Part shown: in pieces, positions 53,467 through 62,258 of the stretch
Layout of the letters: each line of letters begins with the position of its first letter
How positions within the stretch are numbered: the stretch's first letter is position 1
Source of the DNA: CAYRWR01 sp964537555
Lineage (GTDB): Bacteria > Spirochaetota > Brevinematia > Brevinematales > CAYRWR01
Direction: 5' to 3'
DNA: 64,000 nt
Assembly: GCA_964537555.1 (NCBI GenBank)
Contig: CAZIAD010000005.1
Location: 84,166-148,165, forward strand
Program-made: the position numbers and the translations under genes
Notes under the pieces: generated by a model
Databases searched by the model: none
What the model saw: the letters and a program-made list of their open reading frames with translations, nothing else
Told to the model about the DNA's origin: nothing

Positions 53467-55290
53467 TTGAAAATAGGGTCTTGGATCGATGAGCATAAAA
53501 AAACCCACTTTAAAGTATGGGCCCCCTATCATAAAACTCTCAGCCTCCTAATGTCAGACGACCCATCCCCCCTGCCTATGCAAAACCTGAATGATGGATA
53601 CCATGAGATAATACTGCCCAGAGACTGTAAGGGCCTGGAATACTGGTATCAGACCGCCCAGGGCCGGAAACTGTCTGACCCGGCCTCGCATTATCAAAAA
53701 CAGGGAGTGCATGGCCCCAGCTGTGTAGTGGATCACTCTTTTGACTGGCAGGACCAGCTCTGGCAGACTCCCCCATTACAGGATCTCATCATCTACGAGC
53801 TGCATACCGGCAGTTTTGACAGTAAAGCAGATTTTACCGGGATCTCCCAACATCTGGACCATCTGGTATCCACAGGTATAAACGCTATCGAGATCATGCC
53901 TGTCAACCAGTTTCCCGGGAAACGGAACTGGGGCTATGACGGGGTCTATCCCTTTGCTGTTCAGGACAGTTACGGCGGCCCTGATGCACTGAAAACACTG
54001 GTAGACCAGTGCCACCGGAAAGGCCTGGCGGTGATCCTCGATGTCGTCTACAATCACCTGGGGCCCGAAGGGAATTACTTCCCGGTATTCGGACCCTATT
54101 TCACGGAAAAATACCACACCCCCTGGGGGCCGGCCATAAACTATGATGACAAGGACGCAGCCGGTGTCAGGAATTATGTACTGGAAAACATCCTGTACTG
54201 GTTCCGGGATTATCATATCGACGGCCTCCGCCTGGATGCCATCCATGCTATCTATGACCATTCTGAATATCATATACTGGCCCAGGTCAGGGACAGCATG
54301 GATGAATATAACCGGGAGAATCAAGGGCAGCACTTTCTGATCGCAGAAAGCGAGCTGAATGACCCCCGCCTCATAGTGGAGCGCACATCCGGCGGGCATG
54401 GCATGGATGCCCAGTGGCTGGATGACTGGCATCATATTGTGCATACCCTGATCACCGGGGAAAATGGTTCCTACTACCAGTATTACGGACAGCCTGATCA
54501 GATGGCTGATTGCCTCAATGGCAATTATATACTGGAGAGAAAAGAATCCCCGGCTCTGGACAAAGCCCTCTCTGTTAAAATTCAGGACCTGGCCGGTGAC
54601 AGGTTTGTGATCTGCACCCAGAATCACGACCAGATCGGCAACAGGCCCTTTGGGAGAAGGCTGGAGCATATCGCAGGTTATGATGCAGCCAAACTGGCTG
54701 CCCTGCTCCTGTTCAGCTCTCCCTTTATTCCCCTTATATATATGGGAGAAGAATGGGCCTGCAGCTCTCCTTTTCTCTATTTTGTAGATCATTCCGATAA
54801 AGGCCTGATCCAGGCAGTGCGTGAGGGCAGGGCCCGGGAATTTGCCGGCCTCATGGGTGACAATACCCCTCCCGACCCCCAGTCTGCTGCCACCTGGAAG
54901 CTCAGCCTATTGGACTGGGATGAACTTAAGGGAGAAAAGCATAAGATCATCCATGAATTGTACCGCTTCCTCATCTCCTGGAGATACAGCTACCCTCAAA
55001 GTGAGTGGATGTCCCCGGGCGGACGATCAGCCTCTATGGAGGGCAGGACTCTGCATTTTAAAAATAAGGTGAACAGCTCTATCCTTTATACAATCGCCAA
55101 TCTTAGCCCGCACCCTGTAGAGATTAGCTGGAAGGAAAAGGAAGGCTATCAGTTGATACTGGATACCTCTCATAAAAAATGGCTGGGACAGGGCAGCTCT
55201 GCACCTCAGAAGCCCCGCTCCGGGGACATGATCACAGTAGCAGGGTTTGGCGGGCTGATCTACAGTACAGAACCGGGAGATCTCTCATGA
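53467..55290 (+). CDS. treZ: Malto-oligosyltrehalose trehalohydrolase
   Basis: Releases trehalose from malto-oligosyltrehalose. 607 aa, GH13 fold. The start is TTG at 53467 with AGGAGG 6 bases upstream. An N-terminal beta domain (~1-95) is followed by the catalytic barrel; the nucleophile aspartate is in GLRLDAIHAI (about residue 255), the acid/base glutamate in LIAESELNDPR (about 294) and the transition-state aspartate in TQNHDQIGNRPF (about 387). GYDGVYPFAV and VYNHLGPEGNY are typical of TreZ. It overlaps treY by 4 bases. Confidence 0.93.
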   Translation: MKIGSWIDEHKKTHFKVWAPYHKTLSLLMSDDPSPLPMQNLNDGYHEIILPRDCKGLEYWYQTAQGRKLSDPASHYQKQGVHGPSCVVDHSFDWQDQLWQTPPLQDLIIYELHTGSFDSKADFTGISQHLDHLVSTGINAIEIMPVNQFPGKRNWGYDGVYPFAVQDSYGGPDALKTLVDQCHRKGLAVILDVVYNHLGPEGNYFPVFGPYFTEKYHTPWGPAINYDDKDAAGVRNYVLENILYWFRDYHIDGLRLDAIHAIYDHSEYHILAQVRDSMDEYNRENQGQHFLIAESELNDPRLIVERTSGGHGMDAQWLDDWHHIVHTLITGENGSYYQYYGQPDQMADCLNGNYILERKESPALDKALSVKIQDLAGDRFVICTQNHDQIGNRPFGRRLEHIAGYDAAKLAALLLFSSPFIPLIYMGEEWACSSPFLYFVDHSDKGLIQAVREGRAREFAGLMGDNTPPDPQSAATWKLSLLDWDELKGEKHKIIHELYRFLISWRYSYPQSEWMSPGGRSASMEGRTLHFKNKVNSSILYTIANLSPHPVEISWKEKEGYQLILDTSHKKWLGQGSSAPQKPRSGDMITVAGFGGLIYSTEPGDLS

Positions 55291-58100
55291 GTTTTATTAT
55301 CCCACGCTCTACTTACCGTCTTCAGTTCAATAGCGGATTTACTTTTGCGGACTGCGAAAAGATCCTGGATTATCTGGATGAACTGGGCATCAGTCACCTA
55401 TATGCTTCTCCCATTTTTCAGGCCAGCCCCGGGAGTATGCATGGTTATGATATCACTGATCCGGGACAGATCAACCCCGAGCTGGGGGGTGAAAAGGCCT
55501 TTATAAAGCTTTCCGCCCAGGTCACTGACAAGAACATGGGCTGGCTCCAGGATGTAGTGCCTAACCACATGGCTTTTGACGGCAACAACCGCTACCTCAT
55601 TTCAGTCCTGGAGAGTGGTGCCAATTCCCCCTATTTTGAATTTTTTGATATTGACTGGGACCACCCCTACGAAAGTATCAAGGGTAAAGTGCTGACTCCT
55701 TTCCTGGGAAAATTCTATGGCGTAGCCCTGGAAAAGGGAGAGATACGCCTTATCTTTGATGAAAACGGCTTTGCCATACAGTATTATGCACTGCGTCTTC
55801 CCCTCAGCATAGACACCTACTCCGACATCATATCCCATAGGCTCAAGGAGCTTAAGCAGCGCTTAAAGAAAGACCATCCCGATTATATCCGCTTTCTGGG
55901 TATTACTTTTATCCTGAAGAGCCTGCCTGAGATACCTGACTCCCTGTCTGAACAGGAAGACCACGTCGGATTTGTAAAACAGCTGCTGTGGAACCTTTAC
56001 AACAGCAGTGACATTATCCAGGAGTTTATAGATGATAACATCCGGGCCTTTAATGGGACACCCGGTGATCCCGCCAGTTTCGACCTTCTGGACGGGCTCA
56101 TCAATAAGCAGCTCTTCAGCCTGAGCTTCTGGAAGGTAGCCTCAGAGGAGATAAACTACAAGAGATTTTTCAATGTAAACGGGCTGATCTCACTCAACAT
56201 ACATAAAAAAGAAGTGTTTGAAAAGACCCAACGCATGATACTGAAACAGGTAAAAGAAAAACGCTTCACCGGGCTGCGTATCGACCACATTGACGGACTG
56301 TATGACCCTGCCCTCTACCTGGACCGCCTCGATGAAAAAGGGGACCATGTCTATACCCTAGTAGAAAAGATACTGGAAGGTGAGGAAAAGATCCCTGCTG
56401 ACTGGAAAACCGCCGGTACCACCGGTTATGACTTTATGAATAAGCTGGGCGGGATATTTGTCAAGACGGAAAACCACAAGTTTTTTAACCGTATCTACCG
56501 CAGCTTCAGCGGTATAAAACTGACCACTGAGCAGCTGATGTACCAGAAAAAACGGCTCATCATCGATATGCACATGAGCGGAGAAATAGACAACCTGGCC
56601 CGTCAGATCAAACATATTGCCAGCCACTACCGCTACGGCAATGACCTTACTTTTACCGGGCTCAAGGAAGCCATCGAAGAAGTCATGGTCTACTTCCCCA
56701 TTTACCGTACCTATTTTAATCCCCGATCCTGCAGCGGAAGTGACAGAGAGATCATCCGTAAGGGTATCAACCGGGCCGGAGCCGAGAACCCCCAGCACCG
56801 TTACGAACTGGAATTCCTTCAGAAGGTATTGCTCCTGGAGTTTGAGGACTTTATATCAGAAGATATACGGCAGGAATGGCTGGACTTTGTGATGCGCTTT
56901 CAGCAGTTTACCGGCCCCCTTATGGCCAAGGGCATGGAGGACACCGTATACTATATCTTTAACCGGCTCCTCTGTCTCAATGAAGTAGGCGGTAACCCTG
57001 GAATATTCGGCTATCCTGTAGGAGACTTCCACAAATACAACCAGTACAAACTGAGCCAGTGGCCTCACTCCATGAATGCCAGTTCCACCCACGATACCAA
57101 ACGGGGTGAGGATGTGCGGATGAGGCTGGCGGTACTCTCCGAGCAGCCCGGCATCTGGGACAGCAAGCTCAAACTATGGAGCAACTTAAACCGTAAAAAG
57201 AAAAAACCCGTTTCCGGGACCCTGGTACCCAATAAGAATGAAGAATACTTCCTGTACCAGACCCTGATCGGGACCTATCCTTTTGACAACAGTGAACCGG
57301 AAGTGTATACCCAAAGGATACAGGATTATATCATCAAAGCGATCCGGGAAGCCAAGATCCATACCGCATGGATCGAACCCGATGCTCATTATGAGCAGGC
57401 TTTCCTTGATTTTGTGGCTGATATCCTGGATACGGCTAGTCCTAACCAGTTCCTGGAGGACTTCCAGTCCTTCCAGGCCAAGATCTCCTTTTATGGCGCC
57501 ATTAATTCCCTGGGGCATACCCTGATCAAGATCTGCACTCCCGGTATTCCCGACTTTTATCAGGGCAGTGAGTTATGGGAACTGTCCCTGGTGGACCCTG
57601 ATAACCGGGGACAGGTCGATTATGCCACCCGTATAGATTACCTCAGGGATATCAGGAAAAAGGAAAAGACTGACATTCCTGCTCTGCACCAGGAGATCCT
57701 GAGCCAGTACCAGGACGGCAGGGTCAAGCTCTACCTTATTTACAAGGCCCTGCAGGCCCGAAATGAATACCTGGAACTATTCCAAAAAGGGGAATACATC
57801 CCTGTGAGCTCTCAGGGCTTATATGGCAGCAGTATTTTTTCCTTTGCCAGAAGATTAAAGGATAAATGGATCATAGTGGTCATACCCCGTTTTATTACAG
57901 ATGTGATCTCCTGGAGGACCACTAAATACCCGCCTCTGGGCAAAGAGGTATGGGCAGACAGTGCTATTAGTCTCCCTGCAGGCGCCCCCCGTAAATGGAA
58001 AAATGTATACCAGGACCAGATTCTAAGCAGCCATCAGTCTGAACTGCCTGTGGCGGAAGTCCTGGAAACATTTCCTATGGCACTGCTGGTATCCATCTGA
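55287..58100 (+). CDS. treY: Malto-oligosyltrehalose synthase
   Basis: Converts the reducing end of maltodextrins to a trehalosyl linkage. 937 aa, GH13. The start at 55287 (MSFIIPRSTYRLQF) overlaps the treZ stop as ATGA. TreY signatures are present: YRLQFNSGFTFADCEKIL at the start, YASPIFQASPGSMHGYD, the catalytic LRIDHIDGLYDP (about residue 330), and NASSTHDTKRGEDVR (about 597). The final ~250 residues include GSELWELSLVDPDNR. With TreZ it makes trehalose from glycogen-like polymers; no treX debranching gene is in the window. Confidence 0.93.
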   Translation: MSFIIPRSTYRLQFNSGFTFADCEKILDYLDELGISHLYASPIFQASPGSMHGYDITDPGQINPELGGEKAFIKLSAQVTDKNMGWLQDVVPNHMAFDGNNRYLISVLESGANSPYFEFFDIDWDHPYESIKGKVLTPFLGKFYGVALEKGEIRLIFDENGFAIQYYALRLPLSIDTYSDIISHRLKELKQRLKKDHPDYIRFLGITFILKSLPEIPDSLSEQEDHVGFVKQLLWNLYNSSDIIQEFIDDNIRAFNGTPGDPASFDLLDGLINKQLFSLSFWKVASEEINYKRFFNVNGLISLNIHKKEVFEKTQRMILKQVKEKRFTGLRIDHIDGLYDPALYLDRLDEKGDHVYTLVEKILEGEEKIPADWKTAGTTGYDFMNKLGGIFVKTENHKFFNRIYRSFSGIKLTTEQLMYQKKRLIIDMHMSGEIDNLARQIKHIASHYRYGNDLTFTGLKEAIEEVMVYFPIYRTYFNPRSCSGSDREIIRKGINRAGAENPQHRYELEFLQKVLLLEFEDFISEDIRQEWLDFVMRFQQFTGPLMAKGMEDTVYYIFNRLLCLNEVGGNPGIFGYPVGDFHKYNQYKLSQWPHSMNASSTHDTKRGEDVRMRLAVLSEQPGIWDSKLKLWSNLNRKKKKPVSGTLVPNKNEEYFLYQTLIGTYPFDNSEPEVYTQRIQDYIIKAIREAKIHTAWIEPDAHYEQAFLDFVADILDTASPNQFLEDFQSFQAKISFYGAINSLGHTLIKICTPGIPDFYQGSELWELSLVDPDNRGQVDYATRIDYLRDIRKKEKTDIPALHQEILSQYQDGRVKLYLIYKALQARNEYLELFQKGEYIPVSSQGLYGSSIFSFARRLKDKWIIVVIPRFITDVISWRTTKYPPLGKEVWADSAISLPAGAPRKWKNVYQDQILSSHQSELPVAEVLETFPMALLVSI

Positions 58101-58135
58101 TTTTTAGATATTTTGGCTTATGCAATACAGTATGA

Positions 58136-58164
58136 TTGACTAAATCATCCATTTGGCATAAACT
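58136..58164 (+). promoter_or_regulatory. Promoter of the EIIA-antiporter-PII-like unit
   Basis: TTGACT (58136-58141), 17 bases, TAAACT (58159-58164). Predicted start about 58171, followed by AAAAAGGAG and the ATG at 58188. Confidence 0.65.
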
Positions 58165-58187
58165 AATCTGTTCAAAAAGGAGTACAA

Positions 58188-58631
58188 ATGCAACTTACAG
58201 ATTACATGAACCGGGCTAATATCCTGTTTCCTGATTGCACAGATAAATCCAGTCTGATCAGGATCATGGTGTCGCAGGCGCATTCTGCCGGATATGTATC
58301 AGACCCCGATACTTTTCTTAACAGTATCATGGACCGCGAATCCATAGTCAGTACCGGTATCGGCCTGGGGGTAGCTATTCCCCATAGTAAGATGGCAGGT
58401 ATCAGGGATTTCTTTATTATACTGGCCGTCACACAGTGCCCCATAGACTGGGATTCACTGGATAATAAGCCGGTACAGGCTGTATTTTTAATAGGCGGGC
58501 CTGACAATGACCAGCAGAAATATCTGCAGATCCTGGCTACCCTGACTCTCTTTATCAAGAATAGTGACCGCAGACAGCAGCTGTTCAGCAGTAAAGATAC
58601 CGACACCCTGATGTCTTTATTCCAGGGATAA
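58188..58631 (+). CDS. PTS EIIA (fructose/nitrogen-type) domain protein
   Basis: A single-domain 147-aa EIIA of the PTS_EIIA_2 (fructose/mannitol or nitrogen-type) class. The phosphorylated histidine is His66 in GLGVAIPHSK. Other family features are SIMDRESIVSTGIG before it and AVFLIGGPDNDQQKYLQILA after it. No EIIB or EIIC is nearby, so it is probably regulatory and not a sugar carrier. It precedes an antiporter gene by 7 bases. Confidence 0.9.
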   Translation: MQLTDYMNRANILFPDCTDKSSLIRIMVSQAHSAGYVSDPDTFLNSIMDRESIVSTGIGLGVAIPHSKMAGIRDFFIILAVTQCPIDWDSLDNKPVQAVFLIGGPDNDQQKYLQILATLTLFIKNSDRRQQLFSSKDTDTLMSLFQG

Positions 58632-58638
58632 CAGCGAT

Positions 58639-59853
58639 ATGGAATTCAGCTCCCTGTTTTATATGGGCCTCACCATCCTTATTGCTTTTTTTGTCAAATT
58701 ACTCTTTAATAAGATAAAACTGCCTGAAGTAACAGGCTACGTGGTAGCGGGTATCCTCCTGGGTGTTTCCATGCTCCACATCTTTGATAGTAATATTTTG
58801 CACCACCTTGAACCGATCTCCTCTGTCGCTTTAGGCATGATCGCTTTTATGATAGGAATCGAGTTAAAACTGACTACCATTCAAAAAATGGGTAAATCCA
58901 TCCTTTCAATCGTCTTTTTTGAAAGCGTGGGGGCGTTTGTACTGGTATTTTCTGTGATGCTCATCGTGTTCAAAGGGCAGATACCTCAATCTCTGCTCCT
59001 GGGTGCCGTCGCAGCTGCCACCGCACCTGCGGCCACTATAGCAGTCCTCAGGCAGTACAAGGCCAAAGGGGAATTAAGCTCCACTATTGTCGCAGTAGTA
59101 GGGATAGATGACGCGGTAGCTCTTATCATTTTTGTGTTTGCTTCCAGCTTTGCCTCCGCCATCCTGGCCCAGCAGGCCATTAATATCTGGGGAATCGTAG
59201 GGCAGGCCTTACTATCCATTATCCTGGCGCTGGTCAGCGGCCTGGGCATGGCATTTCTGTTTATGTTCATCCTCAAAAAGATCAAAAACAATGACATGGT
59301 CATGGTCCTCCTGATTGCATTTTTACTGATTCTGATCGGCATTTGTGACGCTCTGCAGATATCTGAACTCTTATCCATCATGACCTTTGGAGCAGTGGTG
59401 GCCAACATCTCCCCTACTCTGGCCCTGAAAAGTGAATCTATTATACAGGGTTTTGCACCAGTATTCCTGGCTGCTTTTTTTATTTTCGGGGGGGCTCATC
59501 TGGATATCACCCTGATCGGTCAGATCGGCCTGATTGGACTGGTATTTTTTGTGACACGCAGTATAGGAAAGATCGGAGGAGCTACTTTGGGCGCCCATAT
59601 CGGCCAGGCCAGCCCTAAGGTCAAAAAATATATCGGATTTGCTCTTTTACCCCAGGTAGGCGTAGCCCTGGCCCTGGCCTTATCCATAAAAAAGACCTTT
59701 GATGTCCCGGCATTTGGAACCAGGGGACATGAAATTGCCACAGTGATCATTAATGTGCTGCTTTTGACCACAATTTTTACTGAGGTGATCGGACCTTTAT
59801 TAACACGGCGGGTTCTCAGAAAGGCGGGTGAAATTCCCAGCTCTAAGGAGTAA
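58639..59853 (+). CDS. CPA2-type cation:proton antiporter
   Basis: A 404-aa membrane protein with about 12-13 helices, of the CPA2/NapA/KefB class. The N-terminal helix pair reads KLPEVTGYVVAGILLGVSML, and the ion-binding region is AATAPAATIAVLRQYKAKGE with VGIDDAVALIIFVF (the ID/DD aspartate pair). It lacks the C-terminal RCK or TrkA domains of KefB. It lies between the EIIA and the PII-like gene, both likely regulators of its activity. No clear ribosome binding site is seen, so translation is probably coupled to the EIIA gene. Confidence 0.9.
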   Translation: MEFSSLFYMGLTILIAFFVKLLFNKIKLPEVTGYVVAGILLGVSMLHIFDSNILHHLEPISSVALGMIAFMIGIELKLTTIQKMGKSILSIVFFESVGAFVLVFSVMLIVFKGQIPQSLLLGAVAAATAPAATIAVLRQYKAKGELSSTIVAVVGIDDAVALIIFVFASSFASAILAQQAINIWGIVGQALLSIILALVSGLGMAFLFMFILKKIKNNDMVMVLLIAFLLILIGICDALQISELLSIMTFGAVVANISPTLALKSESIIQGFAPVFLAAFFIFGGAHLDITLIGQIGLIGLVFFVTRSIGKIGGATLGAHIGQASPKVKKYIGFALLPQVGVALALALSIKKTFDVPAFGTRGHEIATVIINVLLLTTIFTEVIGPLLTRRVLRKAGEIPSSKE

Positions 59854-59855
59854 GT

Positions 59856-60206
59856 ATGTATTTTTTATTTATCAAAGTCATGGATACTGACTACAAAGAA
59901 GATATATTCCTGGCTCTGCAAAGTGTAGGCATCAACAAGGGATCATATTTTCCCTCCCGGAATATGGATAACAGCCTCTCTGATGAGATCCCTATGTTTA
60001 GTGGTTTTTTTAAAACCGATGAAGATAAAGCCAAAGAGCAATACATCATAACCAGCCTGGTAGAAGACAGTGAGACTGCCCAAAGCCTGCTGGATAATCT
60101 CCGGCATGCCGGCATCAATATCGATGAAGAGCCCATCCTGAGACTGATATTATTACCTGTGGCCATGGTCTTTGACCAGGGTTCAGGCGGCCTGAGCAAA
60201 TTCTGA
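59856..60206 (+). CDS. PII-like small protein
   Basis: A 116-aa protein with the look of a PII-like signalling protein: a ferredoxin-like beta-alpha-beta start (MYFLFIKVMDTDYKEDIFLA, then LQSVGINKGSYFPSRNM), followed by a short loop in place of the long T-loop, and ending in GINIDEEPILRLILLPVAMV. The AAGGAG binding site lies within the last codons of the antiporter gene. PII-like proteins of this type are known to sit beside transporters and gate them through nucleotide binding. Identification is by pattern, not alignment. Confidence 0.6.
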   Translation: MYFLFIKVMDTDYKEDIFLALQSVGINKGSYFPSRNMDNSLSDEIPMFSGFFKTDEDKAKEQYIITSLVEDSETAQSLLDNLRHAGINIDEEPILRLILLPVAMVFDQGSGGLSKF

Positions 60207-60212
60207 TATAGC

Positions 60213-61064
60213 CTAGACCTTTTCTTTTGGCATCACTACGCAGGTGGTACCATCCCATGCAGTTTCGTATTTTATGCCCTTGAAGATCCCTGGCATCTCT
60301 TTTTCCATGATGCGGGCGATCTGTACAAATATCTCCCTGATCTGGGGTTCCGCTTCTTTACTGGCTCGCATAACGATGGCATTCCAGATGGCCCGGGTAT
60401 TACCGGTCATTCCCAGTATAGCCTCTGTACCGATAGGCAGAAGGTCCCGTATAGCACCCCGGGTCGCCTTTCTGACAAATGTACGGCGTTCCCGCTCTTC
60501 CATCTCCGCAAACTTGTCGGCAAACTTTTCCTCTATATCCCGTGACACCAGCTCATAGGCCCGGGTATAATCTGCCACTGCCCGCTTGTAGGACTCTACA
60601 AAATGATCACTGGATTCCTGCGACAGCTGGGCCAGAGGAGGGACTACAAATCCAGGATCCCAGGTGCCCGGCTCCTTATCTCTTTCAAAATCACAGTAAC
60701 GGGTGGAGAGCTGGCTATAAGCCCAGCCTGCCCGGTGACGTACCTGTTCATGGCTGAATCCACGTCCCGCTCCGACTACCATAAAGTTAAAAGTAATATG
60801 TTCTGTGACAGAACCATGAGCCAGTCCGGGCCGGGAAAAACCCAGCAGGTTATCCAGATATTTTTCATTGGAATTGGAGCCGGCTTTCTGCCCATAGGAC
60901 ATGTAACAGTTACGGCCAAACATCTCGATGAGCCGCTGTCCCGCTGGACTATCCATTTCAGTAGGCCACATGAGGTCATTGTCTTTCAGAAATTCATCCC
61001 AGCCTGATTCTTCGACCTGGGTCTTGCCTACCAGGTATACTTTGGGCTTATATAAGATTCTCAT
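60213..61064 (-). CDS. thyX: Flavin-dependent thymidylate synthase
   Basis: Makes dTMP from dUMP using FAD and methylene-tetrahydrofolate. 283 aa, with the start at 61064 (MRILYKPKVY), preceded by AGGAG; the frame is open to 61160 but upstream of the predicted promoter. The ThyX motif reads RHRAGWAYSQLSTRY, which is one residue longer between RHR and the serine than the usual RHR-x7-S. Other conserved parts are SHEQVRHRAGWA and NTRAIWNAIVMRAS. No thyA is in the window. Confidence 0.93.
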   Translation of the reverse strand: MRILYKPKVYLVGKTQVEESGWDEFLKDNDLMWPTEMDSPAGQRLIEMFGRNCYMSYGQKAGSNSNEKYLDNLLGFSRPGLAHGSVTEHITFNFMVVGAGRGFSHEQVRHRAGWAYSQLSTRYCDFERDKEPGTWDPGFVVPPLAQLSQESSDHFVESYKRAVADYTRAYELVSRDIEEKFADKFAEMEERERRTFVRKATRGAIRDLLPIGTEAILGMTGNTRAIWNAIVMRASKEAEPQIREIFVQIARIMEKEMPGIFKGIKYETAWDGTTCVVMPKEKV

Positions 61065-61100
61065 GTCACGCTCCTTGCTGATTCGATTTGTCCGGGGTAT

Positions 61101-61129
61101 ATTATAAGCTCCCTGACCAAAGATATCAA
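61101..61129 (-). promoter_or_regulatory. Promoter of thyX
   Basis: On the minus strand TTGATA (61129-61124), 17 bases, TATAAT (61106-61101). Confidence 0.75.
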
Positions 61130-61145
61130 GGCACTGACAGGTAGG

Positions 61146-61174
61146 TTTACAAACCTTCATACAAGCTTTATAAT
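61146..61174 (+). promoter_or_regulatory. Promoter of the DsrE-like gene
   Basis: TTTACA (61146-61151), 17 bases, TATAAT (61169-61174), back to back with the thyX promoter. Confidence 0.7.
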
Positions 61175-61197
61175 ACCTATATCGAAAAGGAGACTAT

Positions 61198-61551
61198 ATG
61201 GAAAACCGCCGCATCGCACTCTTTGCCTTTAACGGAGAAAGTATGTGCTTCATCCATGTACTGTTAAACAGTCTGGATCTCAAAGAAAAAGGGCATGACA
61301 TCCGGCTCATCATTGAAGGAAGTGCCACCCGGCTCCTGCCGGAACTGAACCGGCCTGCACACCCCTACCACAGCCTGTACCGGGAGGTTGTTGACAAAGG
61401 CCTCATAGACTGTGTGTGCCAGGCCTGTGCCATCAAGATGGAGGCCTATGATGACATACTGGAACAGGGACTGCCCTTTCATGCTGAGCTCAAGGGCCAC
61501 CCATCCTTTTCCTATTACCTGGAAAAGGGATACGAGATCATTTCGATGTAG
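61198..61551 (+). CDS. DsrE-like family protein
   Basis: A 117-aa DsrE/DsrF-type fold protein. The opening strand IALFAFNGESMCFIHVLLN is followed by DIRLIIEGSATRLLPEL and a cysteine motif CVCQACAIKMEAY, with the CxxC where sulfur-carrier members have their reactive cysteine. Role uncertain (sulfur transfer or unknown). AAGGAG precedes the ATG. Its 3' end overlaps the convergent DUF1361 gene by 14 bases. Confidence 0.75.
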   Translation: MENRRIALFAFNGESMCFIHVLLNSLDLKEKGHDIRLIIEGSATRLLPELNRPAHPYHSLYREVVDKGLIDCVCQACAIKMEAYDDILEQGLPFHAELKGHPSFSYYLEKGYEIISM

Positions 61552-62239
61552 GAGCCTGGTCTTTTTCGAGAGAGCGGCTGTTGTTTTTAAAGACATGAAG
61601 AAAGACATAGACCATGAGCAGGAAGAAAAAGAACAGCAGCGTGATACCGTAGGTACGGGGATGATTGCGGGGATGAATGATCCGGTCTCCCATGTCAGCG
61701 ATCAATTCTACGGGATTCATGAGAATATCCCAGCTATTCCAGCGTAAAAATCTACCCACATAAATACCAAAACTACCCAATAATAAAGCCAGGACGGCGC
61801 TTAGCCAGGACCAGAAAGAAGAACTCCGCTTTTTAATCCATTTCTGTATATCCATGAGAGACAAAAATCCCAGGAGCATCCCGGAAAAGGCAAATGAAAG
61901 AATGAGCACCAGGTCATACCACAGAGGCACGGGATGCCGCACCCTGAGGTGAAACAGATCAGTGAGAATATAGGGAGAATTCGGGAAAAACAGGATCCAG
62001 ATCAGCATCAGGACCAGCATCAGGATCCAGGATCTTTTTTTATCTTCCAGAAAAGTGAGCAGACTGGAAATGACCCAGGGAATCCAGGCCAGAAAGAGAT
62101 TCCAGACCAGGAACAAAAACATAGGCCGGCCCGTCCAGGTCATGCGGAAAAACAGCAGCACCATGGAAAACAGGGAAAAAAATGCCATAGTGAAACCTAA
62201 AGAGAGACGCTGCTTTATAAAAGACCTGAATGTCAGCAT
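61538..62239 (-). CDS. DUF1361 membrane protein
   Basis: A 233-aa membrane protein with six helices. The family signature is FPNSPYILTDLFHL (about residues 105-118), and the last loop HPRNHPRTYGITLL is typical. Function unknown. It follows the MCP gene by 19 bases and is probably co-transcribed with it. Confidence 0.88.
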   Translation of the reverse strand: MLTFRSFIKQRLSLGFTMAFFSLFSMVLLFFRMTWTGRPMFLFLVWNLFLAWIPWVISSLLTFLEDKKRSWILMLVLMLIWILFFPNSPYILTDLFHLRVRHPVPLWYDLVLILSFAFSGMLLGFLSLMDIQKWIKKRSSSFWSWLSAVLALLLGSFGIYVGRFLRWNSWDILMNPVELIADMGDRIIHPRNHPRTYGITLLFFFFLLMVYVFLHVFKNNSRSLEKDQAPTSK

Positions 62240-62258
62240 AGAAACTCCGGAGACATGC

